In this document: positions 1-4,898 of the stretch, in pieces
How the letters are laid out: each line of letters opens with the position of its first letter
Position numbering within the stretch: the stretch's first letter is position 1
DNA from: Candidatus Bathyarchaeota archaeon RBG_13_52_12
Lineage (GTDB): Archaea > Thermoproteota > Bathyarchaeia > TCS64
NCBI GenBank assembly: GCA_001774245.1
Contig: MEZF01000028.1
Coordinates: 17,613-22,752, forward strand
Reading direction: 5' to 3'
Length of the DNA stretch: 5,140 nt
Position numbers and translations under genes: made by a program
The notes under the pieces: generated by a model
The model's input: the letters and a program-made list of their open reading frames with translations, nothing else
What the model was told of the DNA's origin: nothing
Databases searched by the model: none

Positions 1-372
1 ATAGCGCTTCACTGGGCCGCTTGGAGACTGGACCTCAACAGATAGGTCTGCTGCGCTGAGCTTATCCAACCCCTCGAAAACAGCTGCTCTCCCCTTCGCC
101 ATGTCGGCTAACAACTTCGCCAGAGTAACCGTCTTATTGCCCACGTAGTCGTCGGGCCACCCTGCTGGTTTATAGTTGTTGTCTCCCTTGAAGGTCCTCT
201 GGAATCCGACGTTCCACTGCTGGGAGAGGTGGGTTAGTATCCACTTTATGTTGTTCGCCTCGCCCACAGGCTTCCAGTCGATCTCCGACTCTTTTAGGTC
301 CTTCATTGCGTTGTCGAGCCTTCCGAAGGCGAGGGTGGCGAATGCCTTAAGCGACTTAGTCTTCTCAGACAA
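1..372 (-). CDS. DinB-superfamily protein, N-terminal 124 residues (runs off left edge)
   Basis: The minus-strand frame is open from position 372 to the window edge. The product begins (M)SEKTKSLKAFATLAFGRLDN and continues with DLKESEIDWKP, then NNIKWILTHLSQQWN at about residues 40-54, and GWPDDY near residue 70. This layout is typical of the DinB/DinB_2 four-helix-bundle superfamily: an amphipathic first helix, a W.P turn, and a helix carrying the first metal-ligand histidine (here His48). Complete members are usually about 150-170 residues, so roughly 30-50 C-terminal residues, including the later histidines, lie outside the window. The start is a TTG, because an in-frame TGA immediately precedes it and the next ATG (codon 23) would remove most of helix 1. 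Family members bind a divalent metal; some act as thiol-dependent transferases or isomerases, and many have no known reaction. No specific substrate can be assigned. It is divergent from the hydrolase at 485. Confidence 0.75.
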   Translation of the reverse strand, partial: MSEKTKSLKAFATLAFGRLDNAMKDLKESEIDWKPVGEANNIKWILTHLSQQWNVGFQRTFKGDNNYKPAGWPDDYVGNKTVTLAKLLADMAKGRAAVFEGLDKLSAADLSVEVQSPSGPVKRY

Positions 373-403
373 TCAAATCACTTCTCAGGATCGACGAGTG
401 CAC

Positions 404-447
404 GCCAGATTATAACAGTTTACGGTTCTGGGAATAATTCTTTAAGC
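404..447. promoter_or_regulatory. Divergent promoter region between the DinB-like gene and the amidohydrolase
   Basis: Between the divergent starts at 372 and 485 are two TATA-like elements. On the minus strand GTTATAATC (408-416) lies about 36-44 bases upstream of the TTG start, which would give a very short leader. On the plus strand TCTTTAAGC (439-447) lies about 40 bases upstream of the ATG at 485. Neither start has a convincing Shine-Dalgarno sequence, which fits short-leader or leaderless archaeal transcripts. The assignment rests on spacing and base composition only. Confidence 0.4.
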
Positions 448-484
448 GCGTTAGGGGCACCTATTCCCTTATCGAGTTGGTCGC

Positions 485-1432
485 ATGGATCTCCACGGTG
501 CCAAGTTGCTTGACTTCCACGCCCATTTCCCCGTCCAGAGACCAGAATCCAGGGCTAACTACACTCAGCATCTGATCCAGAGATACGGGGAGGCTAAGGC
601 GAAGGTCATCATAGCGAACTCGGCGAGGTATAGAGAGGAGTGGAGGCTCAAGTGGGGCTTCGACTCCCCAGAGACGGATATTCACACAGACGAAGAGCAG
701 GCGGAGCGCTGGATCACGGATATGGACTCCAAGGGGCTTAGCAGAGTCAACTTCGTGATGGGAGGAGGCAACGACAACCTCTCCAAGGTGGTAAAGATGC
801 ACCCCGACAGGTTCACGGGTTTTGCGCACCACGAGCTCTTCTCCGAGGACGCTGCAGTTGAGCTGGAGCGAGGCGTGAAGGCCCTTGGGCTCAGGGGGTA
901 CAAGATAATCGCCTCCGGATTGAACAGACCCATAGATGACAAGGCGGCTTACCCCGTCTGGGAGACTGCGGAGAGGCTTGAGATCCCGGTGCTCATCCAC
1001 TTCGGGGTTCTTGGGGGTGGTGGCGGACCCGCCCGGAACCTTCACAACCTCGATCCCCTAAGCCTCTGGGAGGTGGCTGCGAGCTTCCCTACACTCAACT
1101 TCGTAATCCCCCACTTCGGCGCGTGCTACCTCAGAGAGGTGCTCCAGCTATGCTGGGCCTGCCCTAACGTCCTCATCGATACATCGGGGAGTAATCAGTG
1201 GATGGCCTGGATGCCCTACAAACTCACGCTCCGGGACCTCTTCCTCAAGTGCTTAGAGACTGTTGGCCCCGACCGCATAGTATTTGGCACCGATTCGAGT
1301 TATTTCCCAAGGGGCTTCGCCGTAGACTACCTGCGCGAACAGCTGAGGGAGGTGCGTGCCATCGGCGTAGATGAGTCAACTGTCTACAAGATATTCTACG
1401 GGAACGCCGCAAGGCTTCTCAGGCTTGACTGA
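485..1432 (+). CDS. Amidohydrolase_2-family metal-dependent TIM-barrel hydrolase
   Basis: This is a 315-residue soluble protein with the marks of the amidohydrolase_2 (ACMSD-like) branch of the amidohydrolase superfamily. LLDFHAHFP gives the strand-1 HxH metal pair (His12, His14). LRGYKI is at residues 136-141, PVLIHFG carries His172 and FVIPHFGA carries His210. RIVFGTDSSYFP carries the catalytic-type Asp270 at the end of strand 8, and YGNAARLL (305-312) is the usual C-terminal motif. The length is normal for the branch, and there is no signal peptide or membrane segment, so it should be cytoplasmic. Known members include decarboxylases (aminocarboxymuconate semialdehyde, gamma-resorcylate) and hydrolases such as 2-pyrone-4,6-dicarboxylate hydrolase and sugar lactonases. 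The substrate cannot be read from the sequence. Its position ahead of a sugar kinase and a glycosidase makes a sugar-lactone or sugar-acid role attractive, but that is inference. The ATG at 485 places the HxH motif at the standard distance from the N terminus. Confidence 0.85.
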   Translation: MDLHGAKLLDFHAHFPVQRPESRANYTQHLIQRYGEAKAKVIIANSARYREEWRLKWGFDSPETDIHTDEEQAERWITDMDSKGLSRVNFVMGGGNDNLSKVVKMHPDRFTGFAHHELFSEDAAVELERGVKALGLRGYKIIASGLNRPIDDKAAYPVWETAERLEIPVLIHFGVLGGGGGPARNLHNLDPLSLWEVAASFPTLNFVIPHFGACYLREVLQLCWACPNVLIDTSGSNQWMAWMPYKLTLRDLFLKCLETVGPDRIVFGTDSSYFPRGFAVDYLREQLREVRAIGVDESTVYKIFYGNAARLLRLD

Positions 1433-1451
1433 ACCCTCATCATACGTAAAG

Positions 1452-1470
1452 GGAGGACGCGCGCGCCTCC
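1452..1470. repeat. GC-rich hairpin in the hydrolase-kinase gap
   Basis: GGAGGACGCGCGCGCCTCC can fold as GGAGG pairing with CCTCC, one bulged A, then CG pairing with CG around a CGCG loop: seven strong pairs in 19 bases. It starts 20 bases after the hydrolase stop codon. No T run follows, so it is not a standard intrinsic terminator. It may be a pause, RNA-processing or mRNA 3'-end stabilising structure, or chance in GC-rich DNA. Confidence 0.45.
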
Positions 1471-1480
1471 GTGCTCTGAG

Positions 1481-1505
1481 ATAATAAGCGTCTCCCAACG
1501 CTTAT
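1481..1505 (+). promoter_or_regulatory. Possible promoter/operator of the PfkB kinase gene: TATA-like element overlapped by an inverted repeat
   Basis: ATAATAAG (1481-1488) is an acceptable archaeal TATA-like element about 40 bases ahead of the kinase ATG. It overlaps the left arm of a perfect seven-base inverted repeat, ATAAGCG (1484-1490), eight bases, CGCTTAT (1499-1505). A repressor bound here would cover the TATA and initiator region. The promoter assignment is tentative, because the gene could equally be read through from the hydrolase. Confidence 0.35.
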
Positions 1506-1507
1506 CC

Positions 1508-1516
1508 GGAGAGGGT
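1508..1516 (+). promoter_or_regulatory. Ribosome binding site of the PfkB kinase
   Basis: GGAGAGGGT is a purine-rich Shine-Dalgarno-like sequence ending ten bases before the ATG at 1527. Two ATG codons follow in tandem (1527 and 1530). The site supports a start at one of them but does not distinguish between them. Confidence 0.5.
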
Positions 1517-1526
1517 GTAAATCCTC

Positions 1527-2474
1527 ATGATGGGTACTCCTGAGATTCTAAGCATAGGGGAACCAATGGTGGAGTTCTGCGCATCAGAGATTGGTCGTCT
1601 TGGCACCGTGGAGCGGTTCAAGAGGGGATGGGGCGGCGACACAAGTAACTTCATCGTAGCAGTCGCAAGACTCGGTGGCTGTGCCGGTTATCTATGCAGA
1701 CTCGGCGGCGACGAATTCGGCAGAAGCTTTCTCGATCTCTGGAAAAGGGAAGGAGTGGACGCGAGCAAAGTTGTTATTGGCTCAGGCGGCTTCACCGCGG
1801 TCTACTTCATCAGCCTCAAACAGGACGGTGGACACGACTTCACCTACTACCGAGCTGGGGCCGCCGCGAGCACTTACTCTTACAGCGACCTCGACCTCGC
1901 CTACGTCAGGGGCGCCAAGGCGCTTCACAGTAGCGGCATAACCCTCGCCGTGAGCGACAGCCTCAGGGAGGCCTCCATGGTCTCTATGAAGGAGGCGAAG
2001 AAACAGGGCGCTTTGGTGAGCTTCGACATAAACATGAGGCCAAAGCTCTGGCAAACCGACGTCGCCAGGCGGAGCTGCGAGGAGGCATTCACGCTATGTG
2101 ACATAGTCTTCGCGAGTATGGAGGATGTGAGGACCCTTTATGAGATCGATGAGCCGAGGGTCGCTGCGGATAAGCTTGAGAGCCTCGGAGTAGGCACGGT
2201 CGTCGTGAAGCACGGCGCTGAGGGCTGCCTCGTTTCCTCCGGGGGAGAGCGGTTTACGAGCCCGGGGTTCAGCATCGATGTGCTTGACACAACTGGCTCG
2301 GGGGACTCCTTCGACGGCGCCTTCGTCCTAGCAACACTTGAGGGGTGGGAACCCAAGACTGCTGCCTCATTCGCTAACGCGGTGGGTGCGCTAACCGCCA
2401 CAGGGCTAGGCGCAGTCGCCCCCATACCCACACGAGAACAAGCGCTTAGACTGATGAAGGAGCAGGGACACTAA
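1527..2474 (+). CDS. PfkB-family carbohydrate kinase, 2-keto-3-deoxygluconate kinase-like
   Basis: This 315-residue cytoplasmic kinase of the ribokinase/PfkB family transfers the ATP gamma-phosphate to a sugar or sugar-acid hydroxyl. ILSIGEPMVEF (7-17) is the first strand with the N-terminal substrate motif. WGGDTSNFIVAVARLG (35-50) is the Gly-Gly...Asn sugar-binding region, followed by CRLGGDEFG (57-65). FTYYR (105-109) and FDINMRPKLW (166-175) resemble the substrate-binding Tyr/Arg and D-x-N-x-R segments of KDG kinases. VVVKHGAEGC (225-234) leads to the nucleotide site, and DTTGSGDSFDGAF (254-266) is the C-terminal PfkB signature with the anion-hole glycines and catalytic base Asp260. The length is typical. 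The segments favour 2-keto-3-deoxygluconate or a related 2-keto-3-deoxy acid, giving the 6-phospho product of the semi-phosphorylative Entner-Doudoroff route. Fructokinase or another furanose kinase activity remains possible, given the glycosidase 59 bases downstream. Confidence 0.88.
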   Translation: MMGTPEILSIGEPMVEFCASEIGRLGTVERFKRGWGGDTSNFIVAVARLGGCAGYLCRLGGDEFGRSFLDLWKREGVDASKVVIGSGGFTAVYFISLKQDGGHDFTYYRAGAAASTYSYSDLDLAYVRGAKALHSSGITLAVSDSLREASMVSMKEAKKQGALVSFDINMRPKLWQTDVARRSCEEAFTLCDIVFASMEDVRTLYEIDEPRVAADKLESLGVGTVVVKHGAEGCLVSSGGERFTSPGFSIDVLDTTGSGDSFDGAFVLATLEGWEPKTAASFANAVGALTATGLGAVAPIPTREQALRLMKEQGH

Positions 2475-2495
2475 ACACCCTTCCCCAACAGTACA

Positions 2496-2504
2496 CTCTA
2501 AAGC
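2496..2504 (+). promoter_or_regulatory. Possible TATA-like element for a leaderless GH172 transcript
   Basis: CTCTAAAGC lies about 30-38 bases before the ATG at 2534. That is slightly more than the usual TATA-to-start-site spacing, so transcription could begin at or just before the start codon. No Shine-Dalgarno sequence precedes the ATG, which fits a leaderless transcript. The match to a TATA consensus is weak. Confidence 0.3.
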
Positions 2505-2533
2505 TTCAACTATCATCGCCACGATGTTATACC

Positions 2534-3739
2534 ATGTTCTCAAGCATTGGTGGTCTCGGGGTATCCGACCTCCCAGGATTAAAGAAGTGGAGGAGCAGGC
2601 AACTTTCCAGCAGCGACCCCTCAGGGGGCAACTTGGACTTTGTCCCAGTCCCGGCGGGGGAATCGGTTCAGTTGGGGAAGGTGAATGGGTCTGGCTGGGT
2701 TTCCCGCATGTGGTTTACCGTCTTGTCCCCTGACAAGGACGTTTACCGGAAGCTTATTCTCCGATTCTATTGGGATGGCGAGGAAAATCCGAGCGTCGAG
2801 ACCCCCTTCGGGGATTTCTTTGGCGCTGGGTTCTCCGAGTACGCCCAAAACACCAGCCTTATACAGGGAGTCACCAGCGGCGGCTTCTACAGCTACTGGC
2901 CTATGCCATTCACCCACGGCGCCCGGTTCGAGGCTAGGAACATAGGCGATGTCAACATATCCCACCTCTACTATGGCATTCAGATCCATGAAACCAAAGT
3001 AGAGGAATGTGTGCCACGCTTCCACGCCAAGTGGAGAAGGGAGAATCCGACGAAGATCGGCGAGAACTACACCATCCTTGAGGCCGATGGGCGGGGACAC
3101 TACTGTGGAGTAGTCCTAAGCATGCAGGCTTACGATAAGGGAAGTCGTTTCATGCTCGAGGGAGATGAGATGATCTGGGTCGACGGGGAAGGCGAGCCTA
3201 GCATCAAGGGGACCGGGACCGAGGACTACTTCCAGGGTGGCTGGTACTGGGAAAATGGCCCATTCTCTGCCCCTTTCCACGGCCTCACCATAGGAGATAA
3301 GATGCATAGTAAGTACTGCGCCTACCGGCTACACATACCCGATCCCATCCCATTCGAGGAACAGATCAGGGTCACTATAGAGCACGGCAACTGCAATATG
3401 CTCCAGGAGGATTACTCCAGTCTCGCTTACTGGTACCAACTAGAACCTCATGACGCTGGTTTCGGTGGCATCTCCGACGATGCTTCGTACGTCATCCCGA
3501 TGGGCACCCGCTTGGAAGCCTACCTCATGAGCGAACTAGTGCAGGATCCGCCCGTAAACGTGAAGCGGAGGAGGGTGATCTCAGCCGCTGCGCGCCTCAG
3601 GCTCCAGCTCCGAGAGGCGAAAACTAGAGGGGTGATCCCGCCAGAGTTGGAGGGGCTTGACGACGGCGACTTCCTCCGGGCTGACTTCGAGGGTCTAAAG
3701 AGGATCGTTGACCGAATCGCGAAAAAAGGCGGCAGGTAG
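2534..3739 (+). CDS. DUF2961 / glycoside hydrolase family 172 protein, probable furanosidase
   Basis: This 401-residue protein has the DUF2961 (GH172) hallmarks. The N-terminal part reads LPGLKKWRSRQLSSSDPSGG (13-32), then FVPVPAGESVQL and VSRMWFTV (56-63). It continues with LILRFYWDGEENPSVETPFG (74-93), preceding a GDFFG turn. The most conserved region has LEGDEMIWVDGE (208-219) followed by PSIKGTGTEDYFQGGWYW (222-239). Glu209 and Glu230 are 21 residues apart, the spacing I recall for the two catalytic glutamates of the Bifidobacterium difructose-anhydride enzyme; this is from memory. Characterised members act on alpha-D-fructofuranosides or alpha-D-arabinofuranosides; the substrate here is unknown. 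No signal peptide or transmembrane segment is visible, implying intracellular action. After the core (about residue 337) comes a charged, probably helical tail of about 65 residues rich in Arg, Lys, Glu and Asp. The ATG at 2534 fits the family N terminus. It follows the kinase by 59 bases. Confidence 0.85.
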   Translation: MFSSIGGLGVSDLPGLKKWRSRQLSSSDPSGGNLDFVPVPAGESVQLGKVNGSGWVSRMWFTVLSPDKDVYRKLILRFYWDGEENPSVETPFGDFFGAGFSEYAQNTSLIQGVTSGGFYSYWPMPFTHGARFEARNIGDVNISHLYYGIQIHETKVEECVPRFHAKWRRENPTKIGENYTILEADGRGHYCGVVLSMQAYDKGSRFMLEGDEMIWVDGEGEPSIKGTGTEDYFQGGWYWENGPFSAPFHGLTIGDKMHSKYCAYRLHIPDPIPFEEQIRVTIEHGNCNMLQEDYSSLAYWYQLEPHDAGFGGISDDASYVIPMGTRLEAYLMSELVQDPPVNVKRRRVISAAARLRLQLREAKTRGVIPPELEGLDDGDFLRADFEGLKRIVDRIAKKGGR

Positions 3740-3801
3740 TCGCGCGCACTTGAGGACTGGCTAAAACTGACCGACGAAGAAACGCACGCCTTCGAATACC
3801 A

Positions 3802-3812
3802 TTTTTCTTCTT
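3802..3812 (+). terminator. T-rich end after the GH172 gene
   Basis: TTTTTCTTCTT lies 63 bases past the GH172 stop codon, with no stable hairpin in front of it. Archaeal RNA polymerase can terminate at oligo-T alone, so this is a reasonable end for the hydrolase-kinase-glycosidase transcript. It is followed by an AT-rich promoter region, not by coding sequence. Confidence 0.45.
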
Positions 3813-3861
3813 AATTTAATGACGCATCTGCTTTAAATAAATGAAATAATGTTCCAGATAG

Positions 3862-3880
3862 AAATAAATACCTTTAAAGG
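3862..3880 (+). promoter_or_regulatory. Promoter of the zinc-ribbon gene
   Basis: AAATAAATACCTTTAAAGG combines an A-rich stretch with a TATA-like TTTAAA core about 75 bases before the ATG at 3954, giving a predicted leader of about 50 bases. CCTTTAAAGG (3871-3880) is a perfect ten-base palindrome over the TATA core. A second, weaker candidate, CTTTAAATAA (3831-3840), lies about 40 bases further upstream. The whole gap 3740-3953 is AT-rich and has no supportable gene. Confidence 0.5.
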
Positions 3881-3941
3881 CAAGTGGCATAGCCGCATAC
3901 CTGTATATTGGAAGCCTTCTAGGTGACCGTTATACAAAAAA

Positions 3942-3948
3942 GGAGTGA
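3942..3948 (+). promoter_or_regulatory. Shine-Dalgarno site of the zinc-ribbon gene
   Basis: GGAGTGA sits five bases before the ATG at 3954 and is close to the archaeal GGAGGTGA consensus. It decides for the ATG at 3954 over the in-frame GTG at 3945, which lies inside the site itself. Confidence 0.75.
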
Positions 3949-3953
3949 ATGAA

Positions 3954-4121
3954 ATGGGTTATAGAGAAAGGCGCAGCTTCGACCGTGGACCACGCGAGAT
4001 GCACAAGGTAACGTGCTCTGACTGTGGCAAGGAGACGGAAGTCCCCTTCAAGCCGACAGAGGGCCGTCCGGTCTACTGTCAAGAGTGCTTCGCCAAGCAC
4101 AGGCCACCGAGAAGGTACTAA
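3954..4121 (+). CDS. Small CxxC-x17-CxxC zinc-ribbon protein (55 aa)
   Basis: This is a short complete gene. The N-terminal 18 residues are basic and aromatic (MGYRERRSFDRGPR...), followed by a zinc ribbon with CSDC (Cys21, Cys24) and CQEC (Cys42, Cys45), exactly 17 residues between the pairs. The tail KHRPPRRY is also basic. The four cysteines should bind one zinc ion, and the charge suggests nucleic-acid or ribonucleoprotein binding. Small proteins with this spacing are widespread and often multi-copy in archaea, but I know of no established function. Gene evidence is strong for its size: a good Shine-Dalgarno site, a TATA-like promoter, an intact double-CxxC motif and a terminator directly downstream. 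It appears to be transcribed alone and is convergent with the winged-helix gene. The strong signals suggest a well-expressed protein, but this is inference. Confidence 0.88.
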   Translation: MGYRERRSFDRGPREMHKVTCSDCGKETEVPFKPTEGRPVYCQECFAKHRPPRRY

Positions 4122-4140
4122 GCCGTAAAGTGAGCCGCGA

Positions 4141-4177
4141 GCGGGCTTAAAACCCGCGTAGTTTTTTTATTATTTTT
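4141..4177 (+). terminator. Hairpin plus T-run terminator of the zinc-ribbon gene
   Basis: GCGGG (4141-4145) pairs with CCCGC (4153-4157) around a seven-base AT-rich loop. It is followed by seven T (4162-4168) and then five T (4173-4177). It begins 20 bases after the stop codon. The second T run makes it an efficient-looking plus-strand terminator. On the minus strand the same hairpin is not followed by T, so it would not stop the convergent gene in the same way. Confidence 0.75.
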
Positions 4178-4210
4178 CATAAACAACTCAAACTGGGAGT
4201 GATGCTGCCG

Positions 4211-4684
4211 CTAATAACCTATACTCGTTTGCCCCATCGGCGGCGTGGTCCTTGACATTATCTCCCCGAGAAGCTTACGGCCGAGGTCGGTTAGTTCGAG
4301 TATCTTCCATTTTATCACACCGAGGTGCTGGAGGGAGCGCTTGACGCCGCGGGGTATTGCATTTGCTGGGACGACGCTGTCCTTGTACTTTGCCAGCTCG
4401 TCTTGGTACAGGTACAGGAGGTTTCTCCGGGATAAGTCGTCAAGTTCCCGTAGCTGATCCGTCGAGTAGGTCTTTATTGTGACTCGCTGCTCAATCTCGT
4501 CTGGGAACCTGACGAAGTGAGCGACGCCTTTAGTGGTTCTGATGTAGCCCGCCTTTTCAAGGCTTGCGAGGCTTCTCTCCCCACCCTGTTTGTATCGGTA
4601 CTCCTTCAGGAGATCACTGACGGGCACGCCATTCGATGCATCATAGAGGCATCGGAGTATATCTACTTGTATTGGCCCTATCAC
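4211..4684 (-). CDS. Probable double winged-helix DNA-binding protein (157 aa)
   Basis: From the GTG start the product is (M)IGPIQVDILRCLYDASNGVP... Residues 4-58 read as a winged helix-turn-helix: IQVDILRCLYD, a VPVSDLLKEY helix, a turn, RSLASLEKAGYIRT as recognition helix and strand, then KGVAHFVRF as wing. A second similar unit covers about 85-142: RRNLLYLYQDELAKY, IPRGVKRSLQHLGVIKW, ending in LELTDLGRKLLGEI, which resembles the L-T-x-x-G-R-x-L-L wing end common in archaeal regulators. No cysteine or ligand motif stands out and no membrane segment is present. The frame stays open upstream to an ATG at 4825, but those 47 codons overlap a TATA-like element and read as low-quality protein. 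The GTG with a Shine-Dalgarno site is preferred. Function is probably transcriptional regulation; the target is unknown, and the divergent gene at 4899 and its own promoter are candidates. Confidence 0.7.
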   Translation of the reverse strand: MIGPIQVDILRCLYDASNGVPVSDLLKEYRYKQGGERSLASLEKAGYIRTTKGVAHFVRFPDEIEQRVTIKTYSTDQLRELDDLSRRNLLYLYQDELAKYKDSVVPANAIPRGVKRSLQHLGVIKWKILELTDLGRKLLGEIMSRTTPPMGQTSIGY

Positions 4685-4689
4685 GTCGA

Positions 4690-4699
4690 TCCTTCCCTC
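4690..4699 (-). promoter_or_regulatory. Shine-Dalgarno site deciding the GTG start of the winged-helix gene
   Basis: On the minus strand GAGGGAAGGA is followed by five bases and then GTG at 4684. This is the best ribosome site in the open frame and is the main reason for choosing the GTG over the upstream ATG at 4825. Confidence 0.6.
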
Positions 4700-4732
4700 G
4701 GGATGGGTACTCTGCGTAGTCCCCAGATTTAG

Positions 4733-4740
4733 GTATTTAT
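4733..4740 (-). promoter_or_regulatory. TATA-like element of the winged-helix gene
   Basis: ATAAATAC on the minus strand is centred about 52 bases upstream of the GTG at 4684. That predicts a transcription start near 4710 and a leader of about 25 bases that contains the ribosome site. It would make an upstream start at 4825 untranscribed from this promoter. Confidence 0.5.
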
Positions 4741-4773
4741 GGTCGAGCTGGTTAGAAGATAGACGATGGTGTC

Positions 4774-4797
4774 GCATGCAACGGATCGATTGCACGC
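4774..4797. repeat. Imperfect palindrome in the divergent intergenic region, possible operator
   Basis: GCATGCAA (4774-4781), eight bases, then TTGCACGC (4790-4797) matches as an inverted repeat at seven of eight positions. It lies between the two divergent starts at 4684 and 4899, upstream of the minus-strand TATA-like element. The spacing of the arms (about one and a half helix turns between centres) would suit a dimeric winged-helix protein. A match of this quality can occur by chance in a region this size. Confidence 0.25.
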
Positions 4798-4859
4798 ACC
4801 GGGATGTACGCGTCACGTGGCTCAATCCTAAGGGCCTGCAAATCGCTTATTTGTGATCT

Positions 4860-4870
4860 AACTTAAGAAC
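4860..4870 (+). promoter_or_regulatory. Possible TATA-like element for the right-edge gene
   Basis: AACTTAAGAAC lies about 30-40 bases before the ATG at 4899, which suits a short-leader transcript. Just upstream, CAAAT-N5-ATTTG (4839-4853) forms a small perfect inverted repeat. Both are weak, composition-based observations. Confidence 0.3.
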
Positions 4871-4898
4871 CACGAGATCCGAGCTTCTTGGAAGTCAA

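Noticed and set aside
176..415. Plus-strand open frame of 79 codons at the left end
   Set aside because: It is antisense to the DinB-like frame, which has clear family motifs. It also overlaps the divergent promoter region.
430..468. Inverted repeat GGGAATA (430-436) and TATTCCC (462-468) flanking the plus-strand TATA-like element
   Set aside because: It is a perfect seven-base match, but the 25-base spacer gives many possible pairings in a gap of about 110 bases. Chance expectation is a few tenths, so I do not list it as a site.
461..1045. Long minus-strand open frame of 194 codons opposite the amidohydrolase
   Set aside because: It lies inside the well-supported plus-strand gene, which carries every expected metal-ligand motif. 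The antisense product has no recognisable domain and arises from low stop frequency opposite GC-biased codons.
2524..2733. Alternative start at the ATG 2524 in another frame, overlapping the GH172 start
   Set aside because: That frame ends after 69 codons and gives an unrecognisable peptide, while the frame from 2534 matches DUF2961 from its first residues.
2621..3100. Minus-strand open frame of 159 codons opposite the GH172 gene
   Set aside because: It is antisense to conserved GH172 sequence, with no ribosome site, promoter or recognisable fold.
3740..3953. Possible small gene or structured RNA in the AT-rich gap after the GH172 gene
   Set aside because: All frames are quickly closed by stops (for example the ATG at 3819 ends after five codons). 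I found no extended pairing or tRNA-like cloverleaf, so only promoter and T-rich end signals are supportable.
4517..4732. Plus-strand open frame of 71 codons opposite the winged-helix gene
   Set aside because: It is a shadow of the minus-strand frame. The Leu/Ile/Tyr-rich tail is simply the complement of that gene's N-terminal part and leader.
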